Origin: Arthrobacter sp. B6
Lineage (GTDB): Bacteria; Actinomycetota; Actinomycetes; Actinomycetales; Micrococcaceae
Assembly (NCBI RefSeq): GCF_001663775.1
Contig: NZ_KV467168.1
Coordinates: 2,144,870 to 2,208,869, forward strand
Length of the DNA stretch: 64,000 bases
Direction: 5' to 3'
This document shows, in pieces, positions 27,413-35,694 of this stretch. The notes under the pieces are model-generated. The model made no database searches. It saw only the letters and a program-made list of their open reading frames with translations, and was not told where the DNA came from. Position 1 is the first letter of the stretch. Every line of letters begins with the position of its first letter. The position numbers and the translations under genes were made by a program.

Positions 27413-27466
27413 GGGTCGGCTCAGTCCCGGGGCGGCTCAGCCCGGGTCGGCTCAGTCCCGGGTCGG
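27413..27466. repeat. Tandem 15-16 bp GC-rich repeat between convergent genes
   Basis: Three full units (27413-27428, 27429-27443, 27444-27459) of the form GGGTCGGCTCAGTCCC plus a partial fourth fill the space between two convergent genes. Each unit begins GGG and ends CCC, so it can fold on itself; the array may serve as a terminator for both strands. Confidence 0.7.
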
Positions 27467-27468
27467 AC

Positions 27469-28110
27469 TTAGTACGAATACCCCGACGTGGCGTACATCG
27501 TCGCGGCGATCATGACGAACAGCCAGAACGCGCCATAACCCAGCAGGCAGAGGTAGCCCAGGACCAGCCCCGTGATGGACAGGCCCTTGCCTGAGGGTTC
27601 ACGCTTGAGCGCCAGGTGGCCTGTGATGATCGCAGCGACCTGCGGGAGCAGGAACCACCCGAGGATGACGGAGGCGATCCCGCACACCATGCTGGCGATG
27701 CTCAGACCCTTCGGCTCTGCCGGCGCGCCGTAGTATGCGGGCTGCCCGTACGGACTGGGTTGGGCATAGGGGCTGGGAGGCTGGCCATACGCATCCGCCT
27801 GCTGCGCATACGGTGCGCCGTACTGGCCAGCGCTGAACTGGTTCTGGCCAAACTGCGGCTGGTCGTAGGCGCCCTGCCCCTGATGGGCCTGATCCTGTCC
27901 CTGCGGGTTCTGGCCGTACTGGTTCTGGCCATACTGGGTCTGGCCGTACTGGTCCTGTCCGAAGTTGTTACGGCCATAGACAGGCGGCGCGGGGATTTCC
28001 GAGCCCTGGGGTGGCACAAACTGCGGCGGTTCATAGCCCGCCGGTGAATCGCCTGAACCGTGGCTACCGGGTCCCTGTGAATCCGGGCGCTGCGATGGCT
28101 GGTCACTCAT
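27469..28110 (-). CDS. DUF4190 membrane protein with Tyr/Gln-rich repeats
   Basis: A 213-residue protein. Residues about 40-120 are a low-complexity tract of QYGQ-type repeats, encoded by near-tandem units around 27900-27965. The C-terminal DUF4190 domain (about 130-213) has two membrane segments: SIASMVCGIASVILGWFLLP and the stretch around LVLGYLCLLGYGAFWLF. The repeats would form a flexible tail exposed to the cytoplasm. The family has no known function. The gene ends at the tandem repeat and is followed upstream by the NERD gene on the same strand. Confidence 0.82.
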   Translation of the reverse strand: MSDQPSQRPDSQGPGSHGSGDSPAGYEPPQFVPPQGSEIPAPPVYGRNNFGQDQYGQTQYGQNQYGQNPQGQDQAHQGQGAYDQPQFGQNQFSAGQYGAPYAQQADAYGQPPSPYAQPSPYGQPAYYGAPAEPKGLSIASMVCGIASVILGWFLLPQVAAIITGHLALKREPSGKGLSITGLVLGYLCLLGYGAFWLFVMIAATMYATSGYSY

Positions 28111-28181
28111 GATTTCCCCCTCAAAAGTCTTTGCCCCCAGCCTACCGCCGGCACTGTTGATGGGTATACCGGCTGCCGGGC

Positions 28182-29063
28182 CTACCAGCCCCAGTAGGGC
28201 AGGACATAGACGGCAAAGATCACAAAGGCACCCAGGAGAACGAGCCTGGCCATGCTCCCGGCCGCGTGATCGTGGGCCTTGGACTTCCGGCCGCCCGTGT
28301 TGGTCGCAGTGCCGTGGCCTGCCTGCCGGGCAACCATGGGCCGGCGGCTTGGGGTTCTGCCGGCCTGGCCACGTCCCGCCTGTCCGCGGCCGGCCTGTGC
28401 CCGGCCAGTCTGGGGGCTTCCTTCGGCTGCCGCTCCCTGAGTTGCGGCCGCCGCGCGCATTCCCAGCAGCGCGCTCTCCTCCGCTTCCTGGGTCAGCATC
28501 TGCCCCAGGTGGGCATAGAGGCCAACTACCGTCTGCTGGTCAAGGATGGCAGGGAGCGCCGCAACCGCCGCGACGACACGGTCCACACCGGCCACTGCCA
28601 CGTCCGAGCTGGTGATGCCAAAGAGGTCAGGCTGTGCGGCCATGCAGATCAGCGGGCGGACCAGACGCCGGTGCGGAGGCGCCAGCACGGAGGCCACCGC
28701 GGCGCACTGGGCCAACGCGCCCTCAACGGATTGCGTCCGCGAATAGCGCCCCTGCCAGAGAACCCCCGAAGACACGCGGACTTCACCGGTCCAGTTCTTG
28801 GCATCAACCACCACGATGCCGCCCGGCCCCACGAGCACGTGGTCCAGGATGGCTTTGGGCCGCCCGGGCCAGTGCACGTCGTGGAGCACGTACCAGCCGT
28901 GAGGGATGAGCTGGCTCAGCCTGTCTGCAACGACTCTCCCGCCCACCGCGTCCGCGTCCCAGGATTTAGTGGCCCGCTCGGCAAGGTCGAGCTGTCGTTT
29001 GAGGCGTGCCACCCGTTCGGAAGCCAGCCTGGACTGCTCGGCTGCGCCGTCGCCTGCCGCCAT
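28182..29063 (-). CDS. NERD (nuclease-related) domain protein
   Basis: A 293-residue protein. An N-terminal coiled-coil helix (about 5-35) leads to a NERD domain (about 38-170) with GPGGIVVVDAKNWTG and a preceding LDH, residues typical of the restriction-endonuclease-like fold. A low-complexity linker of Q-A-G-R-G units follows near 230, then a Lys/His-rich stretch and a C-terminal membrane segment (ARLVLLGAFVIFAVYVLP). It would be a membrane-tethered protein with the nuclease-like domain inside. The role of NERD proteins is unclear; DNA processing is assumed from the fold. Confidence 0.85.
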   Translation of the reverse strand: MAAGDGAAEQSRLASERVARLKRQLDLAERATKSWDADAVGGRVVADRLSQLIPHGWYVLHDVHWPGRPKAILDHVLVGPGGIVVVDAKNWTGEVRVSSGVLWQGRYSRTQSVEGALAQCAAVASVLAPPHRRLVRPLICMAAQPDLFGITSSDVAVAGVDRVVAAVAALPAILDQQTVVGLYAHLGQMLTQEAEESALLGMRAAAATQGAAAEGSPQTGRAQAGRGQAGRGQAGRTPSRRPMVARQAGHGTATNTGGRKSKAHDHAAGSMARLVLLGAFVIFAVYVLPYWGW

Positions 29064-29182
29064 GACCGGTCCCCCACTCTTCCGCCGTCCGACGCCGGCG
29101 GCGAGTCCCGCCGTCGTCCTTTGTCCTTACGAGCTTTTTTGAAAGTAACAGCGCCGCGGGTGGCCGGTATATAAGTACTTTT

Positions 29183-29202
29183 GGGCCTGAGTACTCAGGC
29201 CC
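29183..29202. promoter_or_regulatory. Perfect 20-base palindrome upstream of pgm
   Basis: GGGCCTGAGTACTCAGGCCC reads the same on both strands without a spacer. It lies in the 237-base gap between the NERD gene and pgm, about 100 bases before the pgm start. It could be a regulator site or, as a stem-loop, a transcript end; nothing else in the gap explains it. Confidence 0.5.
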
Positions 29203-29288
29203 ACTACTTGCTTCGGGTCCCCCGGTGACTTTCCGCGTCATAGGGACCGAATTTTGGACCCTGCGTTTTGACTCCAGCCCACGTCTGG

Positions 29289-29294
29289 CATGCT
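29289..29294 (+). promoter_or_regulatory. -10 box of pgm (leaderless)
   Basis: CATGCT is followed by six bases and the ATG at 29301; a TTGACT lies 15 bases before it at 29268. No ribosome-binding site is visible. Confidence 0.45.
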
Positions 29295-29300
29295 GGTGCC

Positions 29301-30959
29301 ATGGCTAGCCGCGCGGGCACAGTTGCCCAACCCCAGGACCTTGTTGACATCACTGCGCTCCTTGACGCGTATTACGACATCACTCCGGACCTGGGTGATC
29401 CCGGCCAGCGCGTGGCGTTCGGCACCTCCGGGCACCGCGGATCCAGCCTCAAGGCGTCGTTCAACGAAAAGCACATCGTTGCCATCACCCAGGCGATCGT
29501 GGAGTACCGCGCCGGCCAGGGCATCACCGGTCCCCTGTTCCTTGCGAAGGACACCCACGCCCTGAGCGAGCCGGCCCAGAACTCGGCACTTGAGGTATTG
29601 GCCGCCAACGGCGTGCACGTCCTGATCGATGCCCGTCACGGCTACACGCCCACGCCGGCCCTGAGCCACGCCATCCTGACCTACAACAAGGCACGGCTGC
29701 CCGGCGCGCCCGAGGCGGACGGCATCGTGGTCACGCCCAGCCACAATCCCCCGGCCGACGGCGGCTTCAAGTACAACCCTCCGCACGGCGGCCCCGCCGA
29801 CTCCGACGCCCCCGGCTGGATCGCCAACCGGGCCAATGAACTGCTCGAGAACGACCTCCGCGGCGTGAAGCGCATTCCCGTCGCTGAAGCCCTCGCCGCG
29901 GACAGCACCGGAAAGTTCGACTTCCTCAGCAGCTACGTCGACGACCTCCCCTCCGTGCTGAACCTGGAAGCCATCCGCGACGCCGGCGTCCGCATTGGCG
30001 CAGACCCCATGGGTGGCGCGGCAGTGGATTACTGGGGCGAAATCGGCGAACGCCACCACCTGAACCTCACCGTGGTCAACCCCACCGTGGATCCGCAGTG
30101 GGCCTTCATGACCCTGGACTGGGACGAGAAGATCCGGATGGACTGCTCGTCGCCGTCCGCGATGGCCTCGCTCATCCGCAGAATGTCCGACGGCGGCAGT
30201 TCAGCCGCGTTCGACGTCGCCACGGGCAATGACGCCGACGCCGACCGCCACGGCATCGTCACCCCGGACGGCGGGCTGATGAACCCCAACCACTACCTCG
30301 CCGTCGCCATCGACTACCTCTACCGCAACCGCGGCGGCTGGAACCCGGACTCCGTGGTCGGCAAGACGCTGGTCTCTTCCTCCATCATTGACCGCGTCGC
30401 CCAGAGCCTGGGCCGCAGACTCGTGGAGGTTCCGGTGGGCTTCAAGTGGTTTGTGCCGGGGCTGTTGTCCGGCGAAGGCGCATTCGGCGGCGAGGAATCA
30501 GCCGGCGCCTCCTTCAACAAGAAAGACGGCAGCGTCTGGACCACCGACAAGGACGGCATCCTGCTGGCGCTGCTCGCCTCAGAGATCACCGCGGTCACCG
30601 GCAAATCCCCTTCCCAGCTCTACAAGGGCCTGACGGACCAGTTCGGCGCCCCGGTCTACGCCCGCATTGATGCCGCAGCCACCCGGGAGCAGAAGGCGGC
30701 ACTCGGCAAGCTGTCGCCGTCGGACGTCACGGCGACCGAACTGGCAGGCGAGGCGATCACCGCCAAGCTGACGGAGGCACCCGGCAACGGCGCGTCCATC
30801 GGCGGCCTCAAGGTAGTCACTGAAAATGCCTGGTTCGCCGCGCGCCCCTCCGGAACCGAGGACGTATACAAGATCTACGCCGAGTCCTTCAAAGGCGAGG
30901 ATCACCTCAAGCAGGTCCAGGCTGAGGCCAAGGCCCTGGTGGACGGCGTCATCGCTTAG
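29301..30959 (+). CDS. pgm: Phosphoglucomutase (alpha-D-glucose phosphate-specific)
   Basis: A 552-residue enzyme interconverting glucose 1-phosphate and glucose 6-phosphate, linking glycolysis with glycogen, trehalose and cell-wall sugar synthesis. [13 protein letters not shown] marks the substrate-binding start, [13 protein letters not shown] the phosphoserine loop, DADADRHG the metal-binding loop and [15 protein letters not shown] the C-terminal phosphate-binding domain. Length and motifs fit the bacterial Pgm family. The ATG at 29301 follows a CATGCT box by six bases; an upstream ATG at 29268 would lie before this promoter. Confidence 0.96.
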   Translation: MASRAGTVAQPQDLVDITALLDAYYDITPDLGDPGQRVAFGTSGHRGSSLKASFNEKHIVAITQAIVEYRAGQGITGPLFLAKDTHALSEPAQNSALEVLAANGVHVLIDARHGYTPTPALSHAILTYNKARLPGAPEADGIVVTPSHNPPADGGFKYNPPHGGPADSDAPGWIANRANELLENDLRGVKRIPVAEALAADSTGKFDFLSSYVDDLPSVLNLEAIRDAGVRIGADPMGGAAVDYWGEIGERHHLNLTVVNPTVDPQWAFMTLDWDEKIRMDCSSPSAMASLIRRMSDGGSSAAFDVATGNDADADRHGIVTPDGGLMNPNHYLAVAIDYLYRNRGGWNPDSVVGKTLVSSSIIDRVAQSLGRRLVEVPVGFKWFVPGLLSGEGAFGGEESAGASFNKKDGSVWTTDKDGILLALLASEITAVTGKSPSQLYKGLTDQFGAPVYARIDAAATREQKAALGKLSPSDVTATELAGEAITAKLTEAPGNGASIGGLKVVTENAWFAARPSGTEDVYKIYAESFKGEDHLKQVQAEAKALVDGVIA

Positions 30960-31003
30960 GAAGCAGTTACGGAGGGCGGCCCGCGGTACACCGCGTGCTG
31001 GCC

Positions 31004-31336
31004 CTAGACTGCGACCACCCAGATGGCGTCGGATGCTGATGCTCCCAGGTCGACGTCCCGCTCAGCTTCATGTACCCGGAGGGTGGTCACATCCGCATAC
31101 GGCCGCTGTTCCCTGACGGTGAGCCTGGTGTTGGGCGCGAGGCCCAGTTCAGTAAAGTAACGCAGCATCTGCGGGTCAGCATCCGAGATGCGCGTAATGG
31201 CCACCGTGTTTCCGGCCGCAGTTGCCGTGAGCTGGGTTCCCTCGGTCATGCTGGGCCGGCCGTCGGCACCGGGGATGGGGTCGCCGTGCGGATCCCGCGC
31301 GGGATGGCCGAGCTTCCGGTCCATCCGGTCTATCAT
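31004..31336 (-). CDS. DtxR-family C-terminal half without DNA-binding domain (FeoA/SH3 domain)
   Basis: A 110-residue protein that corresponds only to the C-terminal part of iron- or manganese-dependent DtxR/IdeR-type regulators. It begins within the dimerisation domain (DRKLGHPARDPHGDPIP at about 6-22) and continues into a FeoA/SH3-like domain (about 36-110, with RISDADPQMLRYFTELGL). The helix-turn-helix and first metal ligands are absent: stop codons lie immediately upstream in frame and the next gene starts 28 bases away on the other strand. A purine-rich AGGACAAG directly precedes the ATG. It is either a truncated relic or a small protein retained for metal sensing or dimerisation. Confidence 0.72.
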   Translation of the reverse strand: MIDRMDRKLGHPARDPHGDPIPGADGRPSMTEGTQLTATAAGNTVAITRISDADPQMLRYFTELGLAPNTRLTVREQRPYADVTTLRVHEAERDVDLGASASDAIWVVAV

Positions 31337-31341
31337 CTTGT

Positions 31342-31351
31342 CCTAGCTAGG
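31342..31351. promoter_or_regulatory. Palindrome CCTAGCTAGG between divergent starts
   Basis: A perfect 10-base palindrome fills the middle of the 28-base gap between the DtxR fragment and the response regulator. TAGCTA lies seven bases before the leftward ATG and could be its -10 box. Confidence 0.4.
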
Positions 31352-31364
31352 GCCGGGGGGTTCC

Positions 31365-31814
31365 ATGGAAAAACGACGCATCTGCCTTGTCATTGAGGAC
31401 AATGACGACATCCGCGCGCTGATAGGAACTGTACTGGGCCGCGCCGGTTTTGAGGTCCGTTCCGCGGCAACCGGAGCCGAAGGCATTGCAGCCGCCGCGG
31501 ATCCTGCCGTCACCCTGATCACCCTGGACCTGGGCCTGCCTGACATGGACGGCCACGTCGTGGCCAGGGCAGTGCGGGCGCTGAACTCCGCGCCGCTGCT
31601 GTTCATCACTGCGCGGGCGGAAAACGATGACCTGCTCGCCGGCATGGCTTCCGGCGCCGCCGCCTACCTGACCAAGCCCTTTCGCGCCCAGGAACTTCGG
31701 GACGTCGCCAACCACCTGTGCCTTGCTCCCGCTCAAACCTCGGCATCCGCGGAACTTGGGCTTCGCGGAACACGGGCGCCCGGACCGCACGTTGTTCGCA
31801 GACCCTCGCCTTGA
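31365..31814 (+). CDS. Stand-alone response regulator receiver
   Basis: A 149-residue protein with a single receiver domain (about 4-120). The acidic pair lies in IEDNDD, the phosphoacceptor in LDLGLPDMDG, the switch Thr in ITAR and the conserved Lys in LTKPF. No output domain follows, only a 30-residue polar tail. It may pass phosphate in a relay or act by binding a partner. No histidine kinase is adjacent; the nearest is at 50215. GGGGGG precedes the ATG. Confidence 0.88.
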   Translation: MEKRRICLVIEDNDDIRALIGTVLGRAGFEVRSAATGAEGIAAAADPAVTLITLDLGLPDMDGHVVARAVRALNSAPLLFITARAENDDLLAGMASGAAAYLTKPFRAQELRDVANHLCLAPAQTSASAELGLRGTRAPGPHVVRRPSP

Positions 31815-31914
31815 CGGCTAGGAGCCGCGGACAAGCTGAGGAACCCGGGCTGCGCGGTATCCTTGCTCCGGAAGATCCCTGCCCCTGCGGCAACCCCTTG
31901 AAAGGCCCACGCCA

Positions 31915-33267
31915 ATGAGCATGCTCGGAATGAAATGGAAGCTCCACGGCACGGGCAAGTCAATCCGGCCCGGCCATGTGGTGGCCCCCGATGAGCGGTT
32001 GGCCTGGCCCCTGACCATCGGCGTTGGCATGCAGCATGTGGTGGCCATGTTCGGGGCCACGTTCCTGGTGCCCATCATCACCGGCATGCCGCCGGCCACC
32101 ACCCTTTTCTTCTCCGGCATCGGCACGCTGCTGTTCCTGGTCATCACCAAGGGCCGCGTGCCCAGCTACCTGGGCTCCAGCTTCGCGTTCATCGCCCCGA
32201 TCATGGCGTCCCAGCAGCAGTTCGGCGTACCCGGTGCGCTGGGCGGAGTGGTGCTTGCCGGCGTCGCACTGGCCCTGATCGGTGCGATAGTGCAGAAGTT
32301 CGGCGCCGGCTGGATCAACCGGCTGATGCCTCCGATCGTCACCGGCGCCATCGTGGCGCTGATCGGCCTGAACCTTGCCCCCGCCGCCAAAATGAACTTT
32401 GACGCCGCCCCCATCACCGCCGTCATCACGCTGGCCACCATCATCCTGGTCAGTGTGCTGTTCCGCGGAATCATCGGCCGCCTCAGCATCCTGGTGGGCG
32501 TAGTGGTGGGCTACCTGGTGGCCATGCTGCGCGGTGAAGTGAACTACGAAAAGATGGATGCCGCTGCCTGGGTGGGCCTGCCGCAGTTCCAGACGCCGGA
32601 GTTCCATCTTGGAGTACTGGGCCTTTTTGTGCCCGTTGTGCTTGTGCTCGTGGCGGAAAACATCGGCCATGTGAAGTCCGTGGCAGCAATGACAGGCCAG
32701 AACCTCGACGGCGTCTCCGGCCGGGCGCTGATGGCCGACGGTGCGGCCACGGTCCTGGCAGGCCTGGGCGGCGGTTCGGGCACCACCACTTACGCGGAAA
32801 ACATCGGCGTCATGGCCGCCACGAAGGTCTATTCGACGGCGGCGTACTGGGTTGCGGGGACGTTCGCCATCGTGCTGAGCTTCTCGCCGAAATTCGGCGA
32901 ACTGATCGCCACCGTTCCGCCGGGTGTATTGGGCGGCGCAGCCACCATGCTCTACGGCATGATCGGCATCCTCGGCGTCAAGATCTGGGTGCAGAACAAG
33001 GTCAACTTCTCCAACCCGGTGAACCTGACCACCGCCGCAGTGGCCCTGATCATCGGCATCGCCGACTACACGTGGACCATCGGGGAACTGAAATTCACCG
33101 GCATCGCCCTCGGCTCGGCTGCCGCACTGGTGATCTACCACGGCATGAAATCGATCGCGCAGGCCCGGGGCACGGCGGCAGAGCCGGAAACGGAACAGTC
33201 TGACCTGCCGCCGGCAGTGAAGGCGGCGGTCAACGCTGCGGCGAAGCGCGCGCCGAAAAAGCGCTAG
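31915..33267 (+). CDS. NCS2 family nucleobase permease (uracil/xanthine type)
   Basis: A 450-residue proton symporter of the nucleobase:cation symporter-2 family with about 14 membrane segments. GVGMQHVVAMFGATFLVP opens the core, VLVAENIGHVKSV and GSGTTTYAENIGVMAATKV are the family signature regions. The second signature is closer to uracil transporters (UraA, RutG) than to xanthine transporters, but the substrate is not certain. TATCCT lies about 55 bases upstream and GAAAGG before the ATG. Its stop overlaps the convergent SGNH gene by four bases. Confidence 0.9.
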   Translation: MSMLGMKWKLHGTGKSIRPGHVVAPDERLAWPLTIGVGMQHVVAMFGATFLVPIITGMPPATTLFFSGIGTLLFLVITKGRVPSYLGSSFAFIAPIMASQQQFGVPGALGGVVLAGVALALIGAIVQKFGAGWINRLMPPIVTGAIVALIGLNLAPAAKMNFDAAPITAVITLATIILVSVLFRGIIGRLSILVGVVVGYLVAMLRGEVNYEKMDAAAWVGLPQFQTPEFHLGVLGLFVPVVLVLVAENIGHVKSVAAMTGQNLDGVSGRALMADGAATVLAGLGGGSGTTTYAENIGVMAATKVYSTAAYWVAGTFAIVLSFSPKFGELIATVPPGVLGGAATMLYGMIGILGVKIWVQNKVNFSNPVNLTTAAVALIIGIADYTWTIGELKFTGIALGSAAALVIYHGMKSIAQARGTAAEPETEQSDLPPAVKAAVNAAAKRAPKKR

Positions 33268-34148
33268 GCCCCCTTCAGGAAGAACTGCGGTGAGGGCAGG
33301 TCCGCCGGAGATGGCCCCGGCGGACGTCCCGTGCCGAAGACCGGCCCGGGCCGGGGCCTTTTGGGGGTCAGCTCAGCCTCGGTGGCGTGCCTTATCTGAC
33401 GGAGCACCCAGGGAACGAGGTACGCGCGGGCCCAGACGAGGTCCTCTGCCCGGGCTTCCTTCCAGCTGCGGGGCGGCAGCGTCTTGGGCTGCAGCGGCCT
33501 GAGAGTGTGGGTAACGGCCAGGGCGTTCAGCACCGCGATGGCTATGGTGTGGTGCCCCAGCGGTGAGAAGTGCAGGCGGTCGGGATCCCACATGCCAGGT
33601 CTGGTGAGGTCGCGCAGGCACCACAGGTCCACCATGACGGCGTCGTGCCGGGAAGCCACAACGTGCAGGTTTTCGTTGAAGATGGCCACCTTGCCGCGGA
33701 TCTGGCTGAAGACGGGGGTGGCACCCCAGTCCGGGCCGGCGAAGAGGACAACGGTGGCCCCGGAGCGCGTGAGTTGGTCCACCCCGGCGTCGATCTTCGC
33801 CGCGAGTTTGTCCGGGTCGCTGCGGCGAAACACGATGTCGTTGCCGCCGCCGGACAGTGTAACCAGGTCAGGCTTGACCGCCAGCGCCGGACCGATCTGC
33901 TGATCGAGGATTTGCTGCAGCATCAGGCCCCGGACAGCGAGATTGGCGTAGGCGAAATCCGGCTGGCCCACGCTGAGTTCCTCCGCCACCCGGTCGGCCC
34001 AGCCCCGCAAACCGCCCTGGCTCTGCGGCTTGGGGTCCCCCACGCCTTCCGTGAACGAGTCACCGAGTGCGACGAACCGGTGCCAAGGATGCGGTGCAGG
34101 GTCCGCAGAGGCGTACCGGGGTGGCCGGTGCTGCTTCCAGGCGTTCAT
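33264..34148 (-). CDS. SGNH/GDSL-type hydrolase
   Basis: A 294-residue esterase-like hydrolase. The SGNH blocks are visible: FVALGDSFTEG (Ser), the Gly in YANLAVRG, SGGGND (Asn) and DRLHFSPLGHH (Asp/His). There is no signal peptide, so it should act in the cytoplasm, for example in deacylation; the substrate is unknown. It overlaps the GAF-ANTAR gene upstream by four bases (ATGA), so both are on one transcript, and its end overlaps the nucleobase permease on the other strand by four bases. Confidence 0.88.
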   Translation of the reverse strand: MNAWKQHRPPRYASADPAPHPWHRFVALGDSFTEGVGDPKPQSQGGLRGWADRVAEELSVGQPDFAYANLAVRGLMLQQILDQQIGPALAVKPDLVTLSGGGNDIVFRRSDPDKLAAKIDAGVDQLTRSGATVVLFAGPDWGATPVFSQIRGKVAIFNENLHVVASRHDAVMVDLWCLRDLTRPGMWDPDRLHFSPLGHHTIAIAVLNALAVTHTLRPLQPKTLPPRSWKEARAEDLVWARAYLVPWVLRQIRHATEAELTPKRPRPGPVFGTGRPPGPSPADLPSPQFFLKGA

Positions 34149-34963
34149 GCCGTGCTCCCCGTCTTGTAGGGTCCCTTTTTGAGGGCTGGTGATTTCACTG
34201 CCATGAGTCCGGGGAAGCCTGCATCATCCCGGCCCGGAGTTACCGGGTCCCGGCGTGAGGCCGCCACGATATTCAGGGCAGCGTCGCGGAGGCCTTGGTT
34301 GTTGTGCTTCGCGACGGTTCGGAGGTATTGAAGTGCCACCTCACGGCTGAGCCCGTAGTCGGCCATGAGGGCGCTGACGGCAAGGTCCATCAGCACCATG
34401 GAGCTTTGGGCTACCGCGAGTTCAGCACTGGCTTCGGCCCGTTCGGTCACCCTCAGCACCACGCGAAGCGCCCTCGCTACCTCGCGCGCGTACGCGCGTG
34501 TCCGGACGATATCCTCGCTGGTGAAGGCGTGCGGAGTGGAAGCGTAGAGGTTGACGGCGGCACTTGATCCGGCTGTCGTCACTATCGGCATGGAGAGAAG
34601 CGACCTTACCCCGTGCTCAGCGGCGGCGGCGGCGTAGCCTGGCCATCTCCGGTCGCGGGCTGTGTCGGCGAGGTGGACGAATTCGCCCGAACGCATGGCC
34701 TCCAGCACGGGTCCGTCTTCGAACGAGCACTGCTCCTGGTCAGCGGCCAGCGCCACGTCGCTGCCTGCGGCGATGGTGTGGGCGTTCCCGATGCGGAAGA
34801 ACGTAGCGGCCCAGCTGATGCCGCGGTGGTGGCCGTCGATGTCCCGCATGAACTCATAGGTGACCTCACCAAGGAAGCTCTCCACTTCCTTGCTGTCGAA
34901 CACCACATCCTGGGGGGCTGGAACTGACTCCCAACCCGTGCCCTGTGGGGTCTCCGCGGCCAT
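34145..34963 (-). CDS. GAF-ANTAR regulatory protein
   Basis: A 272-residue regulator. A GAF domain occupies about 50-170 (CSFEDGPVLEAMRSGEFVHL, later SMPIVTTAGSSAAVNLY). A C-terminal ANTAR domain at about 190-250 (LMADYGLSREVALQYLRTVA) is an RNA-binding module that works by antitermination. Proteins of this build are common in actinobacteria and respond to a small ligand or redox state. It is translated ahead of the SGNH hydrolase with a four-base overlap. The tail from about 250 is basic and disordered. Confidence 0.87.
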   Translation of the reverse strand: MAAETPQGTGWESVPAPQDVVFDSKEVESFLGEVTYEFMRDIDGHHRGISWAATFFRIGNAHTIAAGSDVALAADQEQCSFEDGPVLEAMRSGEFVHLADTARDRRWPGYAAAAAEHGVRSLLSMPIVTTAGSSAAVNLYASTPHAFTSEDIVRTRAYAREVARALRVVLRVTERAEASAELAVAQSSMVLMDLAVSALMADYGLSREVALQYLRTVAKHNNQGLRDAALNIVAASRRDPVTPGRDDAGFPGLMAVKSPALKKGPYKTGSTA

Positions 34964-35076
34964 GGTTCACGCCTCGCTACGTTTCGCGCAGGCCCACTTC
35001 AAAACCTGTTATCAGGATACGTCCGGAACTGGCTGTAGAGGCCACGTTCAGACCTAAAGTACCTTTCTTGCGGCAC

Positions 35077-35112
35077 AAAAAGGTGCCGCCCGGCACGGAG
35101 CCGGACGGCACC
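35077..35112 (-). terminator. Rho-independent terminator of the acidic protein gene
   Basis: On the minus strand a 13-base stem with one mismatch (35100-35112 with 35082-35094) and a five-base loop is followed at once by TTTTT (35081-35077). It starts 28 bases after the stop of the gene at 35140. Confidence 0.82.
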
Positions 35113-35139
35113 CACGCAACGCCGGGCGGTACCCAGGGG

Positions 35140-35646
35140 TCAGCCGGCGTCGAAGCTCTCTTCGTCGTCGTCCTTCGGTGCCTTATCCGCGGGCAGGTCG
35201 TTGCCGCTGCCGTCCGGCAGGCCGGCGGCTTCCTGGCCGGATTCGGAGGAGAAGGCTTCGGAACCTTGCTCATCTGCGTTGGACTCGTTGATCTCGGCCT
35301 CAGCGGAGGGGAGGTCCGCATCGCGCGGGACCGGCGGTTCCCCGGGCTCGAACCCGGGATCGTTGGTGTCGGCCTCGGCATGGTACTGCTCGTCAGTGCC
35401 GCCGAAGCGCCCCGCCCCCGGTTCCCCTGCGCTGTCCTGGTCCTCTTCGGCCAGGTGGCTCAGGTTGGGCGAGCCTGTGGGGAAGGTTTCGCCGGCGGAG
35501 CTGTCCTGGTTCAGTCCCGCGGCGTCGAAGTCCTCCTCCTCGCGGGGCTGGGCGAACTGCTTGTTGTCTGCGCCGCCCATCTCCTGCTCCGCGGTCGGCG
35601 TGCCGTACCCTCCGACTTCTTCTTCCGGCTGGTTGTCCTGACTCAT
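35140..35646 (-). CDS. Acidic disordered protein, function unknown
   Basis: A 168-residue protein made almost wholly of Asp, Glu, Gly, Pro, Ser and Gln, with no hydrophobic core and a strong negative charge. It starts MSQDNQPEEEVGGYGTPTAE; AGGAGGAACC precedes the ATG. Proteins of this kind in Arthrobacter relatives often accompany stress genes, and here the next gene upstream on the same strand is a stress-type SDR. No domain is recognised. A good terminator follows it. Confidence 0.7.
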   Translation of the reverse strand: MSQDNQPEEEVGGYGTPTAEQEMGGADNKQFAQPREEEDFDAAGLNQDSSAGETFPTGSPNLSHLAEEDQDSAGEPGAGRFGGTDEQYHAEADTNDPGFEPGEPPVPRDADLPSAEAEINESNADEQGSEAFSSESGQEAAGLPDGSGNDLPADKAPKDDDEESFDAG

Positions 35647-35694
35647 GGTTCCTCCTGTTGTGGATGTGGATGAATCTGACGTGCAAACTTCTGG

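Noticed and set aside
27900..27965. Short regular repeats that could suggest a CRISPR array
   Set aside because: They are in-frame codon repeats for the QYGQ-type tract of the DUF4190 protein, with no spacers.
31960..33141. A 393-residue leftward reading frame
   Set aside because: It is opposite the NCS2 permease and rich in His, Asp and Gly, a mirror of membrane-protein codons.
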